A stretch of DNA of 64,000 nt from Alphaproteobacteria bacterium (GCA_016794145.1 JAEUKP010000006.1:62001-126000), one strand, 5' to 3'. Shown: positions 46,459-56,901, counted from the first letter of the stretch. Made by a program: numbers and translations. The notes: generated by a model not told the origin, from the letters alone.

Positions 46459-48372
46459 ATGATGTTACTTCGCTCAATGCGCAAAGGATTTCTTTCTGCA
46501 ATTTTTCTGGGGCTTCTCGTGTTAGGTGCTGTTGGTCTTATCTTTAGTGATTGGCATGGAATGTTCCAGAATGGTTACAGCAAAACAGATGTGGCAATCG
46601 TCGATGGAACACCACTTAAGATCTCTGAGTTCAATTCCCGCGTTACACATACGTTGCGTCAACAGCAAATATCTCCTGACGAAGCCTATCAGGCAGGTTT
46701 GATAAATTCTCTGTTGACCGGAGAAATTTTTAATATTCTGGTGAAGAAAGAAGCTGAACGATTGGGAATCCGGGTTGAGGACCGGTTGATTGCGAAACAA
46801 ATCAAAACGTTTATTGCTCCTTATAAATCAGATAAAACGACTGACCAAGAGGCCCTAAAAAAATTTCTTGAAATCCAAGGCCTCTCCGAAAAACAACTGG
46901 TGGCAGCTTTGCGTGATGACTTAACATCCAAAATCCTTAAATCGAGTTTTTCGACTGGTTTCTATCTGCCAGATGCTTTCATATCGGATATACACGCTTA
47001 TCGTGGAATGACAAAAGATGTAGAGGTTGTGTTCATCCCGGATGCGTCTATCAAATTAAAGGCCAACCCGACGGATGCAGACCTTGAGACTTATTACATT
47101 CAAAAATCTACCGCCTTTATGAATCCTGAAACGCGCGATATTACTTACATTCAAAAATTTACTGCCTTTATGAATCCTGAAACGCGCGATATTACGGTTG
47201 CTATCCTTGATACCTCAAAGATATCAAAGCCAGAGGTTTCAGACTCAGAAATTCAGGCTTCTTTTGATGAGAATAAGGACAAATTTGAGGTTGCTGCTTC
47301 TGCGGAACTTGAACAAAGCGTAGTTGATAATCAAGAAAAAGCTGCACTGATTGCGGAACTCTTGAAGTCTGGAAAGTCTATGCTCGATGCTGTTAAAAAA
47401 GTAACTGGTAAAACTGATGCAGCACAAGAAAAGAATATTTTTTCAAAAGATGCATTGCCTTCTCAAATCTCAACTCCTGTCTTTCTTGGGAAATCAGGTG
47501 ATGTCATTGGTCCGATCAAAACGCCGTTGGGGTATCATGTTATCCGATTAATCGCATTGAAGGATGCGCATACAGCGCCATTTGAAAGCGTAAAAGATAA
47601 AATCCGCAAAGACTTGCAAGATGAGAAACTTGGGAACGCTGTTTATGATGTGACATCGGCAATCGAGGATCGTCTCGCGAATGGTGAGTCATATGAGTCA
47701 ATAGCAAAGGATTATCCGCTGACTGTTACATCTTTTAAATCCTTAGAACAAACATCAAAACCTGCTAAAACGCATCCGTTTTCAGATAAGGAATTTGAAA
47801 CGATCCTCATAAAAGCGTATAGTTTGAAAGATACAACATCAACCGAGATGGCTGATTTTTCATCGAATAAGCTTTACTCTGTCCGTGTTGATAAAATATC
47901 GGCTGCAATGCCAAAGCCATTTAAAACAGTTAAGTCAGATATTTTAAAGCAATGGGTATCTGATCACCAATCGCAAGAAAATTTGATTTCTGCACAAAAA
48001 CGGGTCGAAGATTTAATTTCTGGTAAGATTCAATTTAAGTCATTATCGCCAATAACTATTCGTGGACTGTCTCATGCTGGGGCGACGTCTCTTCCCAAAG
48101 ATGTTATAGAACGGTTTATGTTGGCAGAGAAAGGCGAGTTTATCCTTGCTTTTTCGAAAGATAAAGAGGGACTCTATATCGGTCGTGTAACATCTGTTAT
48201 GCTGCCACAAAATGTAAAGTCTGATCCTTCTCTTCGTCAGTCCATAGAAAGTGTTTTTTCTGACTCAAATTATATGGGGTATATGGATTTTCTGCAAACC
48301 AGGTATCCGGTTAAAATCAATGAAGCCTTGCTTGCGCGGACATACGGGAAAGCAGAAAATGACGCTCCTTAA
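46459..48372 (+). CDS. ppiD: SurA/PpiD-like periplasmic chaperone with parvulin domain
   Basis: 637 aa. One N-terminal membrane anchor (about 10-30), then a SurA_N-type region (VDGTPLKISEFNSRV...), a parvulin PPIase segment (around 275-375, with VFLGKSGDVIGPIKTPLGYHVIRL) and a long C-terminal chaperone part. It helps fold exported proteins at the outer face of the inner membrane. A 17-residue tandem duplication (IQKxTAFMNPETRDIT twice) sits near residues 212-245. AAGGA is 5 bases before the first ATG; a second ATG follows directly. It is divergent from tpiA. Confidence 0.88.
   Translation: MMLLRSMRKGFLSAIFLGLLVLGAVGLIFSDWHGMFQNGYSKTDVAIVDGTPLKISEFNSRVTHTLRQQQISPDEAYQAGLINSLLTGEIFNILVKKEAERLGIRVEDRLIAKQIKTFIAPYKSDKTTDQEALKKFLEIQGLSEKQLVAALRDDLTSKILKSSFSTGFYLPDAFISDIHAYRGMTKDVEVVFIPDASIKLKANPTDADLETYYIQKSTAFMNPETRDITYIQKFTAFMNPETRDITVAILDTSKISKPEVSDSEIQASFDENKDKFEVAASAELEQSVVDNQEKAALIAELLKSGKSMLDAVKKVTGKTDAAQEKNIFSKDALPSQISTPVFLGKSGDVIGPIKTPLGYHVIRLIALKDAHTAPFESVKDKIRKDLQDEKLGNAVYDVTSAIEDRLANGESYESIAKDYPLTVTSFKSLEQTSKPAKTHPFSDKEFETILIKAYSLKDTTSTEMADFSSNKLYSVRVDKISAAMPKPFKTVKSDILKQWVSDHQSQENLISAQKRVEDLISGKIQFKSLSPITIRGLSHAGATSLPKDVIERFMLAEKGEFILAFSKDKEGLYIGRVTSVMLPQNVKSDPSLRQSIESVFSDSNYMGYMDFLQTRYPVKINEALLARTYGKAENDAP
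47094..47195 (+). repeat. Tandem 51-base duplication inside the PpiD-like gene
   Basis: Units 47094-47144 and 47145-47195 differ at 2 of 51 positions. The duplication keeps the frame and adds 17 residues. Confidence 0.95.
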
Positions 48373-48388
48373 CCAGAACGGAATATAA

Positions 48389-49405
48389 ATGATTCAGGCA
48401 ATCCTTAAGCAGTTAAGAACCGGTGCAAGATTGTCATCAGAGGATGCCTCTTCTGCAGTGTCGGATATTCTCGATGGAAAAACAACGGCCTCACAGACGG
48501 GAGCTTTTCTAATGGCCTTGTCGCAGCGTGGTGAGACCGTTGACGAAATTGTCTCTGCGGCTGTGAATTTACGGAGACGAGCAACAACAATCCAGGCGCC
48601 ACCTACAGCCGTTGATTGTTGTGGCACAGGTGGAGATCACTCTGGATCCTATAACATTTCAACTGCTGTGGGATTTGTTTTAGCGGCTTGTGGTCTTCCT
48701 GTGGCGAAGCATGGCAATCGTGCCGCCAGTTCCCAATCAGGGGCTGCGGATGTTCTCGAGCATTTGGGGGTTAATTTAAATCTCTCCCCAGAAAGCTGTG
48801 AAACCGCATTGGCTCGATTAGGCTTTTGTTTTCTAATGGCTCCTCGCTTTCATCAATCTTTAAAACCATTGGCGGCCTTGCGGAAAGAATTGGGGTTTAG
48901 AACAATTTTCAACCTTTTAGGACCTCTTGCAAATCCAGCCAATACGCACCAGCAATTATTGGGAGTTTTTGATAAATCCTGGGTGCGCCCTATGGCTGAG
49001 GCTCTTCAGAAATTGGGAACGGTATCGGCTCTTGTGGTTCATGGTGCGGACGGAATGGATGAAATAACTCTAACCGGGATGACGTATTGTGCCCAATTAA
49101 AAGACAACAAAATTACAGAATTTACGCTTTCGCCCGATGATTTTGGTCTTCCAATGATTCATTCGAAAGATATAACGGGGGGCGATGTTGCTTATAATGC
49201 GAGTGCTCTGTTGGCGTTGCTACAAGGGGCACCTTCTGCCTATCGTAATATTGTTCTCGCTAACGGGTCGGCTATGCTTGTTTTATGTGGAAAAGCAAAA
49301 GATTATAAAGAAGGCGTCGCCTTGGCCGGAAGGGCCATAGATACCGGTGCTGCTCTTACAATTCTGAATAACTATATTTCTTTTTCAAAGAAAAGCGGGC
49401 TATGA
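48389..49405 (+). CDS. trpD: Anthranilate phosphoribosyltransferase
   Basis: Second dedicated step of tryptophan synthesis. CCGTGGDHSGSYNIST is the phosphoribosyl-pyrophosphate loop, KHGNRAASSQSGAADVLEHLG and FRTIFNLLGPLANPA are signatures. 338 aa, normal. It starts 16 bases after the PpiD-like gene and is followed after 4 bases by trpC. Confidence 0.96.
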   Translation: MIQAILKQLRTGARLSSEDASSAVSDILDGKTTASQTGAFLMALSQRGETVDEIVSAAVNLRRRATTIQAPPTAVDCCGTGGDHSGSYNISTAVGFVLAACGLPVAKHGNRAASSQSGAADVLEHLGVNLNLSPESCETALARLGFCFLMAPRFHQSLKPLAALRKELGFRTIFNLLGPLANPANTHQQLLGVFDKSWVRPMAEALQKLGTVSALVVHGADGMDEITLTGMTYCAQLKDNKITEFTLSPDDFGLPMIHSKDITGGDVAYNASALLALLQGAPSAYRNIVLANGSAMLVLCGKAKDYKEGVALAGRAIDTGAALTILNNYISFSKKSGL

Positions 49406-49409
49406 GATC

Positions 49410-50213
49410 ATGAATACCCTCGAGAAAATCTGTGACGATAAGCGCGCCCACATTCGACGGAATGAACATTTCATTCCACAAATTATCCATGAAGACCGTG
49501 CAAAACTACAATCTCCTCCGGTAGGGTTCTGCGATGCGATTCATGCCAAGCGGGCGTTAAATGAACCGGCCCTGATTGCAGAGGTCAAAAAGGCATCGCC
49601 CAGCAAAGGTATTATACGCCCGGATTTTGATCCTGTTAAAATTTCATTAGCGTATGAACATGCTGGGGCAACATGTGTTTCTGTTTTGACCGACCAACCT
49701 TATTTCAAAGGAACTGATGCTGATCTCGAGTCTGTCAAGGCATCAGTTCGTCTTCCGGTGATCCGTAAAGATTTTATATTAACACCCTACCAGGTTATCG
49801 AAAGCCGCGCTTTGGGGGCTGATTGTATTCTCCTGATTATGGCCGCCCTTGACGATTCAACTGCCAAAGACTTGTATCATTATGCTGTATCGCTTGATAT
49901 GGATGTGTTGATTGAGATTCATGATGAGGCCGAGTTGGAGAGGGCTCTTCGTCTCGATCCCATGATGATTGGCGTTAATGCACGTAATCTGAAAAGTCTG
50001 GATGTCAATCTTCAAACGGCTTTTGATCTTGTTCATAAAATCCCACCCTATGTTATCCGTGTTGCTGAGAGTGGTATTTCCACCCATGCCCAGCTTCAAT
50101 CCCTGTTCGAAGCGGGATACGATGCCTTTCTGGTCGGCGAAAGCCTGATGCGCGAAACCGATATTGCTGCCGCTGTGCGAAAACTTCTTGGCAAAACCGA
50201 AGAATCGGTATAA
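49410..50213 (+). CDS. trpC: Indole-3-glycerol-phosphate synthase
   Basis: TIM-barrel enzyme after TrpD. EVKKASPSKGIIRPDFDP, SVLTDQPYFKG, VIRKDFILTPYQVIESRALGADCILLI and GVNARNLKSLDV are the family motifs with the catalytic lysines and Glu. 267 aa, normal. lexA follows after 53 bases, an arrangement typical of alphaproteobacteria. Confidence 0.96.
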   Translation: MNTLEKICDDKRAHIRRNEHFIPQIIHEDRAKLQSPPVGFCDAIHAKRALNEPALIAEVKKASPSKGIIRPDFDPVKISLAYEHAGATCVSVLTDQPYFKGTDADLESVKASVRLPVIRKDFILTPYQVIESRALGADCILLIMAALDDSTAKDLYHYAVSLDMDVLIEIHDEAELERALRLDPMMIGVNARNLKSLDVNLQTAFDLVHKIPPYVIRVAESGISTHAQLQSLFEAGYDAFLVGESLMRETDIAAAVRKLLGKTEESV

Positions 50214-50266
50214 AACAAAAGAAGAACAAAATAGAATACATCAAGAACATCTGACGGAGCTTTCCT

Positions 50267-50953
50267 ATGCTAACCAAGAAACAACGGGATCTGCTTGTTT
50301 TTATCCGTGACCGCGTGGCTGACGGTGGCGTCTCTCCGTCATTTGATGAAATGAAAGAGGCCCTTGATCTTAAATCAAAATCAGGTATTCACCGCCTTAT
50401 TACGGGCCTTGAGGAGAGGGGATATGTTCAGCGTCTTCCCAATCGTGCGCGGGCCCTGGAGGTCATCAAATTCCCGGAAGGTTTGCCTGAAGGATCAAAT
50501 CCAAGGCCAAACGCATCGGTTAAACCATCTGCTAAACAAATAACGGATCCCTTTTATAAAGGGACAAATGCGGTTAGTTTGCCTCTTGTTGGTAAAATCG
50601 CAGCAGGAACCCCAATCGAGGCCATTCAAAACGAGGGTGATTTTATGGATATTCCTCCATCTCTTTTGGGGGCAGGGGAGTATTATGCCTTGATGGTTGA
50701 GGGGGATTCAATGATCAATGCGGGTATTCATGATGGGGACACGGTGATTATTCGGAAAGTAAACTCTGTTCGCGATGGGGCAATTGTTGTGGCTTTGATC
50801 GATGGTCAGGAAGCGACATTGAAACGGATTTATCGCCGCGATGGGAAAGTTGTTCTGGAGGCCGAGAACGATTTATACAAGCCTCGGATTCTGACGCCCG
50901 AACGGGTTCAAATTCAAGGCGAACTTTCATCCCTTATTCGTACGTATCATTAA
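50267..50953 (+). CDS. lexA: LexA repressor
   Basis: SOS repressor. An N-terminal winged helix (KQRDLLVFIRDRVADGGVSPSFDEM) is joined to the S24 protease-like domain: cleavage site Ala113-Gly114 in GKIAAGTPIE, nucleophile Ser148 in EGDSMINAGI and Lys186 in EATLKRIYR. 228 aa, normal. GGAG lies 7-8 bases before the ATG. I found no clean alphaproteobacterial SOS box (GTTC-N7-GTTC or its complement) in the 53-base gap before it. It ends overlapping nth tail to tail by 4 bases. Confidence 0.95.
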   Translation: MLTKKQRDLLVFIRDRVADGGVSPSFDEMKEALDLKSKSGIHRLITGLEERGYVQRLPNRARALEVIKFPEGLPEGSNPRPNASVKPSAKQITDPFYKGTNAVSLPLVGKIAAGTPIEAIQNEGDFMDIPPSLLGAGEYYALMVEGDSMINAGIHDGDTVIIRKVNSVRDGAIVVALIDGQEATLKRIYRRDGKVVLEAENDLYKPRILTPERVQIQGELSSLIRTYH

Positions 50954-51606
50954 GAATCACTTAAAGCCGACTCGGTTGAACTTGGGCAAAGATCACTCAA
51001 AAAGCACGCATTACAATTCGGGGTTCGTGCTTTGCAGATATATCGTCCATGTAGGATTAACCAATGATGGGCATGGCGTTTAAATGCATCCGGGATAATC
51101 TGAGTAAGTTCTTTTTCTACGATTTCAACTGTTTTACCTTTTGCAAGACCCAACCGTTTGGAAACACGAAAGACATGTGTATCGACAGCAATGGTTGGAT
51201 GTCCAAACTCAATATTTAAAACGACATTTGCAGTTTTTTGACCAACCCCGGGCAAGGAAACCAAATCATCTATATTGTCTGGGACCTGACTATTAAATCT
51301 ATCAATTAGAATATGTGACATCTTGATCACATTTTCGGCTTTGGCATTATAAAGACCAATCGTTTTGATATGGTCTTTTAATTTTTCAAGGCCAAGCTTT
51401 ACCATTTTTTCTGGTGTATCTGCGACCTTGAAAAGAGAGTCAGTTGCTTTGTTGACCCCTCTATCGGTCGCTTGAGCCGATAGAATAACAGCAACAAGAA
51501 AAGTATATGTATTGATTGAATTTAACTCGCCTTTTGGCTCTGGATTTTTGTTCTTGAACCGATCAAAAATGGTAATGATTTTGTCTTTGGTCATATCATG
51601 GGTCAT
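50950..51606 (-). CDS. nth: Endonuclease III
   Basis: Base-excision repair glycosylase/AP lyase for oxidised pyrimidines. The helix-hairpin-helix LPGVGQKTANVVL contains the catalytic Lys, VDTHVFRVSKRLGL the catalytic Asp, and CKARTPNCNACFLSDLC the 4Fe-4S cysteines (C-x6-C-x2-C-x5-C). 218 aa, normal. ATG at 51606 or 51594. No Shine-Dalgarno is seen, but TATAAT lies exactly 6 bases upstream of the first ATG (51613-51618), suggesting a leaderless mRNA. It is divergent from ogt with a 9-base overlap of reading frames. Confidence 0.95.
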   Translation of the reverse strand: MTHDMTKDKIITIFDRFKNKNPEPKGELNSINTYTFLVAVILSAQATDRGVNKATDSLFKVADTPEKMVKLGLEKLKDHIKTIGLYNAKAENVIKMSHILIDRFNSQVPDNIDDLVSLPGVGQKTANVVLNIEFGHPTIAVDTHVFRVSKRLGLAKGKTVEIVEKELTQIIPDAFKRHAHHWLILHGRYICKARTPNCNACFLSDLCPSSTESALSDS

Positions 51607-52239
51607 GCTAGGATTATACCCATAGAAAAAGGAAATGCTACCGTGAAAACAGCAGATATTGGATTGGTCTTTGATGACCGAATTTATTCTTCAAGTTGGG
51701 CAAAGTTCAGATTCCTGGATGGGATTTCTCATGAATTATGGTTCGGGTCAGATCATACATCATTGGGATCTATTACGGTTATCGGCTCCGGAGAGCATAT
51801 GTGTTATCTTGGGTTTGATGAAAAGAAATCAATTGAAAGATGTCTTTCGGTTTACCCGAAAGCTCAGTTATCTGTGAATCAAAAATCAGCAACACAAATA
51901 ATTCAAAAAATCATGGATATATGGACTGGGACATCAGATGAAATGATCTGTGTGAATGTCAGTGGTACTGATTTTCAGAGAGATGTTTGGGGCGCGTTGA
52001 TGAAAATTCCGAAAGGGCATGTGGTCAGTTACGGCACGATTGCAAAATATATTGGTCGCCCCAAAGCTGTTCGTGCAGTTGGTTCAGCGGTTGGAGCAAA
52101 CCCTGTATCTTTATTTATTCCTTGCCACCGCGTTGTACAGTCAAGTGGGAACATCGAAAACTATGGCTGGGGTGATGCAATAAAACAGAAGATTTTAAGA
52201 ATGGAATGCAACAAGAAATGTACCCCTGCTGTCGAGTAA
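51598..52239 (+). CDS. ogt: Methylated-DNA--protein-cysteine methyltransferase
   Basis: Suicide repair of O6-methylguanine. The C-terminal half has FQRDVWGALMKIPKGHVVSYG, ARALVGSAVGANP-type sequence and the acceptor PCHRVV; the N-terminal ~120 residues resemble the usual ribonuclease-like domain only weakly. 213 aa. The ATG at 51598 overlaps the start of nth; a GTG at 51643 with AAAGGAAA upstream is an alternative start. It sits in a DNA-repair corner with lexA and nth. Confidence 0.9.
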   Translation: MGHARIIPIEKGNATVKTADIGLVFDDRIYSSSWAKFRFLDGISHELWFGSDHTSLGSITVIGSGEHMCYLGFDEKKSIERCLSVYPKAQLSVNQKSATQIIQKIMDIWTGTSDEMICVNVSGTDFQRDVWGALMKIPKGHVVSYGTIAKYIGRPKAVRAVGSAVGANPVSLFIPCHRVVQSSGNIENYGWGDAIKQKILRMECNKKCTPAVE

Positions 52240-52256
52240 ACCCATTTCCCTATTCG

Positions 52257-53030
52257 TCAATTATTTTGTACCTGATTCAAAAAATCCTGCATCTCGTACA
52301 AACCGGGGCCTTGGGTATAAAGCCATCGTGCAGCACGTAAGGCCCCTTTTGCAAATAAAGCGCGATCGGTTGCACGATGAGTGATTTCCAGACGTTCCCC
52401 ATGTCCAATAAAATAGACTGTATGTTCGCCTACGATATCGCCACCTCGAATCACGGAAAATCCAATTTCATTTTCAGATCTGATTCCTGTGTTTCCATGC
52501 CGGTCAAAAATCGTATGAGTTGAAAAGTCGATGCCGCGACCCGCAGCGGCCGCTTTGCCTAAAGCAAGTGCCGTTCCAGATGGGGCATCCATTTTGTTCT
52601 TATGGTGGGCTTCACAAATTTCAATAGCAAAATCAGATCCCAATTTTGATGCAACGTCACGAATTGTCTCCAACATGACATTTATGCCGATGCTTGCATT
52701 CGGGGTCATCAGAATAGGGGCTTGTTCTGCGCTCGCTTTAATCTCTTTCATCTGTGAATCTGAAAAGCCAGTTGTTCCAATCAGAAGAGGCTTGTGAATA
52801 TTAGCGGCAACACGTGCGTTATAAACACTTGAATCAGGAGTTGTGAAATCAATCACCAAATCGGATACAGCAAATAAATCTTCGGGGTCTTTTACGATCG
52901 GGACATCAGTTTGTAAATCAGTTGTACGATGCGTAGTCCCCCCCGCTAAATAAAGATCATCCGCAAGGGCAACTTCCTTGACCAACATTTGTCCCATGCG
53001 CCCTGCGCAGCCAGCGATACCAATTTTCAT
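52257..53030 (-). CDS. dapB: 4-hydroxy-tetrahydrodipicolinate reductase
   Basis: NAD(P)H-dependent step in diaminopimelate and lysine synthesis, feeding MurE. GIAGCAGRMGQMLVKEV is the nucleotide fold, and EICEAHHKNKMDAPSGTAL holds the catalytic His-His and Lys. 257 aa, normal. It lies between the convergent ogt gene and dnaJ, after a 133-base gap without clear signals. Confidence 0.95.
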   Translation of the reverse strand: MKIGIAGCAGRMGQMLVKEVALADDLYLAGGTTHRTTDLQTDVPIVKDPEDLFAVSDLVIDFTTPDSSVYNARVAANIHKPLLIGTTGFSDSQMKEIKASAEQAPILMTPNASIGINVMLETIRDVASKLGSDFAIEICEAHHKNKMDAPSGTALALGKAAAAGRGIDFSTHTIFDRHGNTGIRSENEIGFSVIRGGDIVGEHTVYFIGHGERLEITHRATDRALFAKGALRAARWLYTQGPGLYEMQDFLNQVQNN

Positions 53031-53163
53031 GATTCATCCGAATATGTGTTTATAGGGTTAAAATTTTTAAACGCTCCCGAACTATACCACAGTTACTTTG
53101 TTTTCTTATAAAAGATATGGCGCATGTTTTATATAAAACACACACACGCCAATTTTTCATTTC

Positions 53164-54315
53164 CTATTCTTTAAGATCTGTCCAAAATTCTTTCATTTTT
53201 GTAAAAAATCCTTCACTTTGTGGCGTATTTTTACGGCCTGCTTTTTCTAGAGATTCATCTAGCTGTTTCATAAGATCTGTTTGTTTTTTATCAAGATTAA
53301 CAGGTGTTTCAACAAAGATTTCAATAAACATATCTCCCCGGTTTTCGGACCGCATAATATTCATTCCTTTGCCTTTAAGGCGGAGTTGTTGCCCTGTTTG
53401 TGTTCCCGATGGAATTTTAACATTGGATTTTTCTCCTTCAATTGTCGGCACATCAAGCGTTCCGCCAAGGGCCGCTGTCGTCATCGGCACAGGGACCCGA
53501 CAGTAAAGATGAGAGCCCTCACGTTTAAAGAATTTATGCGGTTTCACATTGATCAGAACAAACAAATCTCCGCTGGGGCCGCCACGAATTCCGGCTTCGC
53601 CTTCGCCGGATAAACGGATGCGTTGACCTTCTAAAATCCCTGCAGGAATAGAAATTTGAACAGTCTTATCACCGCGAACCCGTCCAGAGCCGTTACATGA
53701 TTTGCAAGGCGATTTGATAATTGATCCGTTTCCGTTACATGTTGTACATGTTCTTTCAATTGTAAAGAAACCTTGCTGCGCCCGGACGCGCCCGGCACCA
53801 CCACAATCAGGACATTTTTCAGGCTTTCCGCCATCGGAAGATCCTGTCCCTTTGCAATCGTTACAGGTGGCAACAGTCGGGATTTTTAATTTTGCGTCTT
53901 TGCCTTTGAACGCGTCTTCCAATGTGATGTCCAAAGAAAACTGCATATCGGATCCGCGCAGAGGACCGTTGGATCGGCGTCCACCGCCGCCCATCATTTC
54001 GCCGAACATGTCTTCGAAAATGTCAGAAAATGCGGATCCGAATCCCGCTCCACCAAATCCGGCTCCACCTCCCATGCCTCCCATGCCATTCACGCCCGCA
54101 GCACCGAAACGGTCATAGGCCGCACGTTTTTGCGGGTCTTTCAAAACATCATAGGCTTCGTTAATTTCTTTGAATTTTTCTTCAGCCGCCGCCGCATCAT
54201 CTTTGTTGCGGTCAGGGTGATACTGCATCGCCAATTTGCGATAGGCTTTTTTCAGCTCGTCATCACTCGCTGTTTTTTCAACGCCCAATAGTTTGTAATA
54301 ATCTTTTTCGCTCAT
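53164..54315 (-). CDS. dnaJ: Chaperone protein DnaJ
   Basis: Hsp40 co-chaperone of DnaK. J domain with HPD in YHPDRNKDD, Gly/Phe-rich linker ([15 protein letters not shown]), four zinc motifs ([32 protein letters not shown]), then the substrate-binding C-terminal domains. 383 aa, normal. Its start overlaps the end of a mini J-protein gene by 4 bases. Confidence 0.97.
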   Translation of the reverse strand: MSEKDYYKLLGVEKTASDDELKKAYRKLAMQYHPDRNKDDAAAAEEKFKEINEAYDVLKDPQKRAAYDRFGAAGVNGMGGMGGGAGFGGAGFGSAFSDIFEDMFGEMMGGGGRRSNGPLRGSDMQFSLDITLEDAFKGKDAKLKIPTVATCNDCKGTGSSDGGKPEKCPDCGGAGRVRAQQGFFTIERTCTTCNGNGSIIKSPCKSCNGSGRVRGDKTVQISIPAGILEGQRIRLSGEGEAGIRGGPSGDLFVLINVKPHKFFKREGSHLYCRVPVPMTTAALGGTLDVPTIEGEKSNVKIPSGTQTGQQLRLKGKGMNIMRSENRGDMFIEIFVETPVNLDKKQTDLMKQLDESLEKAGRKNTPQSEGFFTKMKEFWTDLKE

Positions 54316-54677
54316 GTTTTATTGCTTTCTAACATGGTTAGCCAGTTCCAGAAATGTCCCCATGGGTTTCTGGATGGGGTTCTGGATTTCGGAGAAGAGG
54401 GAAGTTTTCGCGTTTTTTCTTGCAGACGCAGAACCTGATCGTACTGAGCCCGTGCGGCGCGTGTTTTCAAATGTGTATAGGCTTCGTTGATGTGTTTGAT
54501 GGTTTGCTCGGCCATCAATGGGTCGTGATCGCGACATGTATCGGGATGCCAATACTGCACCAAACGGCGATAGGCGGATTTTATGTCGTCGTCCGTTGCA
54601 GAGGGGCCCACACCCAACACATCGTAATACGTTACCGGATTGATATGATGAATTATTTTGGACATGTTTGCGGACAT
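54312..54677 (-). CDS. Small J-domain protein between dnaK and dnaJ
   Basis: 121 aa. A J domain occupies residues ~15-80: [26 protein letters not shown] at 44-46, [21 protein letters not shown]. The C-terminal ~35 residues are basic and Pro/Ser-rich and end in a Trp-rich patch ([13 protein letters not shown]). There is no Gly/Phe linker, zinc domain or membrane segment. It is translationally coupled to dnaJ by 4 bases and could be a specialised DnaK co-chaperone. AGGA lies 5 bases before the ATG at 54677. Confidence 0.85.
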   Translation of the reverse strand: MSANMSKIIHHINPVTYYDVLGVGPSATDDDIKSAYRRLVQYWHPDTCRDHDPLMAEQTIKHINEAYTHLKTRAARAQYDQVLRLQEKTRKLPSSPKSRTPSRNPWGHFWNWLTMLESNKT

Positions 54678-54746
54678 GTGGATCCTGACCTTGCAAAATA
54701 TCTAATAGAAAAAACATACAAAAACCTGTTACGCACGAGGACAGAG

Positions 54747-54780
54747 GGTGGGGGGCCAGAACATCTCCGGCAACCCCACC
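54747..54780. other. Hairpin in the dnaK to small-J gap
   Basis: GGTGGGG (54747-54753) pairs with CCCCACC (54774-54780), with further partial pairing inside. No T run follows on the minus strand, so an mRNA processing or stability element is more likely than a terminator. Confidence 0.35.
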
Positions 54781-54803
54781 GCCTTCGTTAGGGTAAGACG
54801 CGA

Positions 54804-56732
54804 TTATGCGCTTTTGCTGTCGCCGCTGGTGAAGTCAGCATCAATGACGTCATCGTCATTGGATCCAGACGCAGCAGAGGAGGACGACGCCGTTCCGGCA
54901 TTATCCGGTGTTCCTGCTTCTTTTTCCTGTGCTTTGCGATAGGCGATTTCTCCGATTTTCATGGCCGCGTTTTGCAGATCATTCATTTTTGCCTGAATGG
55001 CATCTACGTCTTCGCTGTCCATAACGGCTTTGAGGTCGGCAATCGCTTTTTCGGCGGCTTCTTTTTCGGCAGCAGGGCAATCTGCACCCAGATCGGTAAT
55101 CGATTTCTCGGTTTGGTGGATGGCTGCTTCCGCGTGGTTGCGGGCCTCGATGATTGCACGACGTTTTTTGTCGGACTCGGCATTGGCTTCGGCGTCTTTG
55201 ACCATTTTTTCGATATCGGCATCCGACAACCCGCCAGAGGCCTGGATACGGATATTTTGTTCCTTGCCAGTGGCTTTGTCTTTGGCCAGAACATGGACAA
55301 TCCCGTTGGCGTCAATATCGAAGGTGACCTCGATCTGTGGAACACCGCGTGGAGCCGGAGGAATTCCAACCAGATCAAACTGGCCCAACATTTTGTTGTC
55401 AGCCGCCATTTCGCGTTCGCCCTGGAACACGCGGATGGTGACCGCGTTCTGGTTGTCTTCCGCCGTCGAGAAGGTTTGCGATTTCTTGGTAGGAATCGTG
55501 GTGTTCCGGTCGATCAAACGGGTGAACACGCCGCCCAATGTTTCGATACCCAAGGACAGAGGAGTCACATCCAGCAACAGAACGTCTTTCACATCGCCTT
55601 GCAAAACACCCCCTTGAACGGCGGCACCATCAGCGACCACTTCATCAGGGTTGACACCTTTATGAGGTTCTTTCCCGAATAATTCGCGCACGGTTTCGAT
55701 GATTTTCGGCATACGGGTCATCCCGCCCACCAACACAACTTCATCGATTTCGGATGGTTTCAGTCCTGCATCTTTGAGAGCCGCTTTACATGGATCAATG
55801 GTCCGGCGGACCAGATCATCCACCAATTGTTCCAATTTGGCGCGGGTCAGTTTGACATTCAGGTGTTTGGGGCCGGAGGCATCCGCCGTGATAAACGGCA
55901 GGTTAACTTCGGTTTGTGCTGTGGACGACAATTCGATCTTGGCTTTTTCGGCAGCTTCTTTCAAACGCTGCAGAGCCAATTTATCTTGACGCAGGTCGAT
56001 GCCTTGCTCTTTTTTGAATTCATCGGCCAGAAAATCGATAATGCGCGCATCAAAATCTTCCCCGCCGAGGAAGGTATCCCCGTTGGTCGATTTAACTTCG
56101 AACACGCCGTCACCGATCTCCAGAATCGACACGTCAAATGTTCCACCACCCAAGTCATACACGGCGATTGTGCCATGGTTTTTCTTGTCAAGGCCATAGG
56201 CCAGAGCGGCGGCGGTTGGTTCGTTGATAATCCGCAGAACTTCAAGGCCGGCAATACGACCGGCATCTTTGGTGGCCTGACGTTGGGCATCGTTAAAATA
56301 GGCAGGAACAGTGATCACAGCCTGGGAGACTGTCGTACCCAGGAAGCTTTCGGCAGTTTCCTTCATTTTTTTGAGGATCAGAGCCGAAATCTGGGATGGC
56401 GCGAATTTTTCGCCATTGACTTCAACCCACGCATCGCCGTTTTCGCCTTCGACAATTTTAAAAGGCGCGTGTTCTCTCATCTTCTGGACTTGAGGGTCGT
56501 TAAAACGACGTCCGATCAAGCGTTTAATCCCGAACAAGGTGTTGTCCGGATTGGTGACGGCCTGACGTTTGGCGGGTTGGCCGACAATACGTTCACCGTC
56601 TTTGGTAAAGGCAATCATAGAGGGGGTGGTGCGCACACCTTCGGAGTTTTCGATCACCCGGGGATCTTTCCCGTCCATGATCGCCACGCAAGAGTTGGTG
56701 GTTCCCAAATCAATACCGATAATTTTTGACAT
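54804..56732 (-). CDS. dnaK: Chaperone protein DnaK
   Basis: Hsp70 ATPase. [18 protein letters not shown] at the start, the phosphate loops [13 protein letters not shown] and [11 protein letters not shown], the linker [13 protein letters not shown], and an acidic, Ser/Asp-rich C-terminus ([16 protein letters not shown]). 642 aa, normal. The frame is open from 56762, but AAGGATG sits just before the ATG at 56732. The GC-rich, biased codon choice fits high expression. Operon order dnaK, mini-J, dnaJ. Confidence 0.97.
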   Translation of the reverse strand: MSKIIGIDLGTTNSCVAIMDGKDPRVIENSEGVRTTPSMIAFTKDGERIVGQPAKRQAVTNPDNTLFGIKRLIGRRFNDPQVQKMREHAPFKIVEGENGDAWVEVNGEKFAPSQISALILKKMKETAESFLGTTVSQAVITVPAYFNDAQRQATKDAGRIAGLEVLRIINEPTAAALAYGLDKKNHGTIAVYDLGGGTFDVSILEIGDGVFEVKSTNGDTFLGGEDFDARIIDFLADEFKKEQGIDLRQDKLALQRLKEAAEKAKIELSSTAQTEVNLPFITADASGPKHLNVKLTRAKLEQLVDDLVRRTIDPCKAALKDAGLKPSEIDEVVLVGGMTRMPKIIETVRELFGKEPHKGVNPDEVVADGAAVQGGVLQGDVKDVLLLDVTPLSLGIETLGGVFTRLIDRNTTIPTKKSQTFSTAEDNQNAVTIRVFQGEREMAADNKMLGQFDLVGIPPAPRGVPQIEVTFDIDANGIVHVLAKDKATGKEQNIRIQASGGLSDADIEKMVKDAEANAESDKKRRAIIEARNHAEAAIHQTEKSITDLGADCPAAEKEAAEKAIADLKAVMDSEDVDAIQAKMNDLQNAAMKIGEIAYRKAQEKEAGTPDNAGTASSSSAASGSNDDDVIDADFTSGDSKSA

Positions 56733-56901
56733 TTTTTCATCCTTTTGTTTTTTAGTTGGCAAATTTCAAACAGCCCCACCATGGGCTCTGTCCACAAATT
56801 CCCACAAAAGTGTTTTGAACTTTTGTATAGGTACATATAGCTGAGAGGCTCCCAGAAAGACACCCCCATCGTCTATAGTAGATAAATCATCTACAAGAAA
56901 T

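Noticed and set aside
50214..50266. SOS box before lexA
   Set aside because: GAAC occurs at 50224 and 50245, but neither is followed by a second GAAC after 7 bases; the nearest fit (GAAC-N6-GAAT) is too poor.
54972..56729. Several long plus-strand frames opposite dnaK
   Set aside because: Antisense frames are common opposite GC-rich, codon-biased dnaK; the translations resemble no family.
56804..56894. CIRCE element before dnaK
   Set aside because: The two inverted repeats there do not match TTAGCACTC-N9-GAGTGCTAA.
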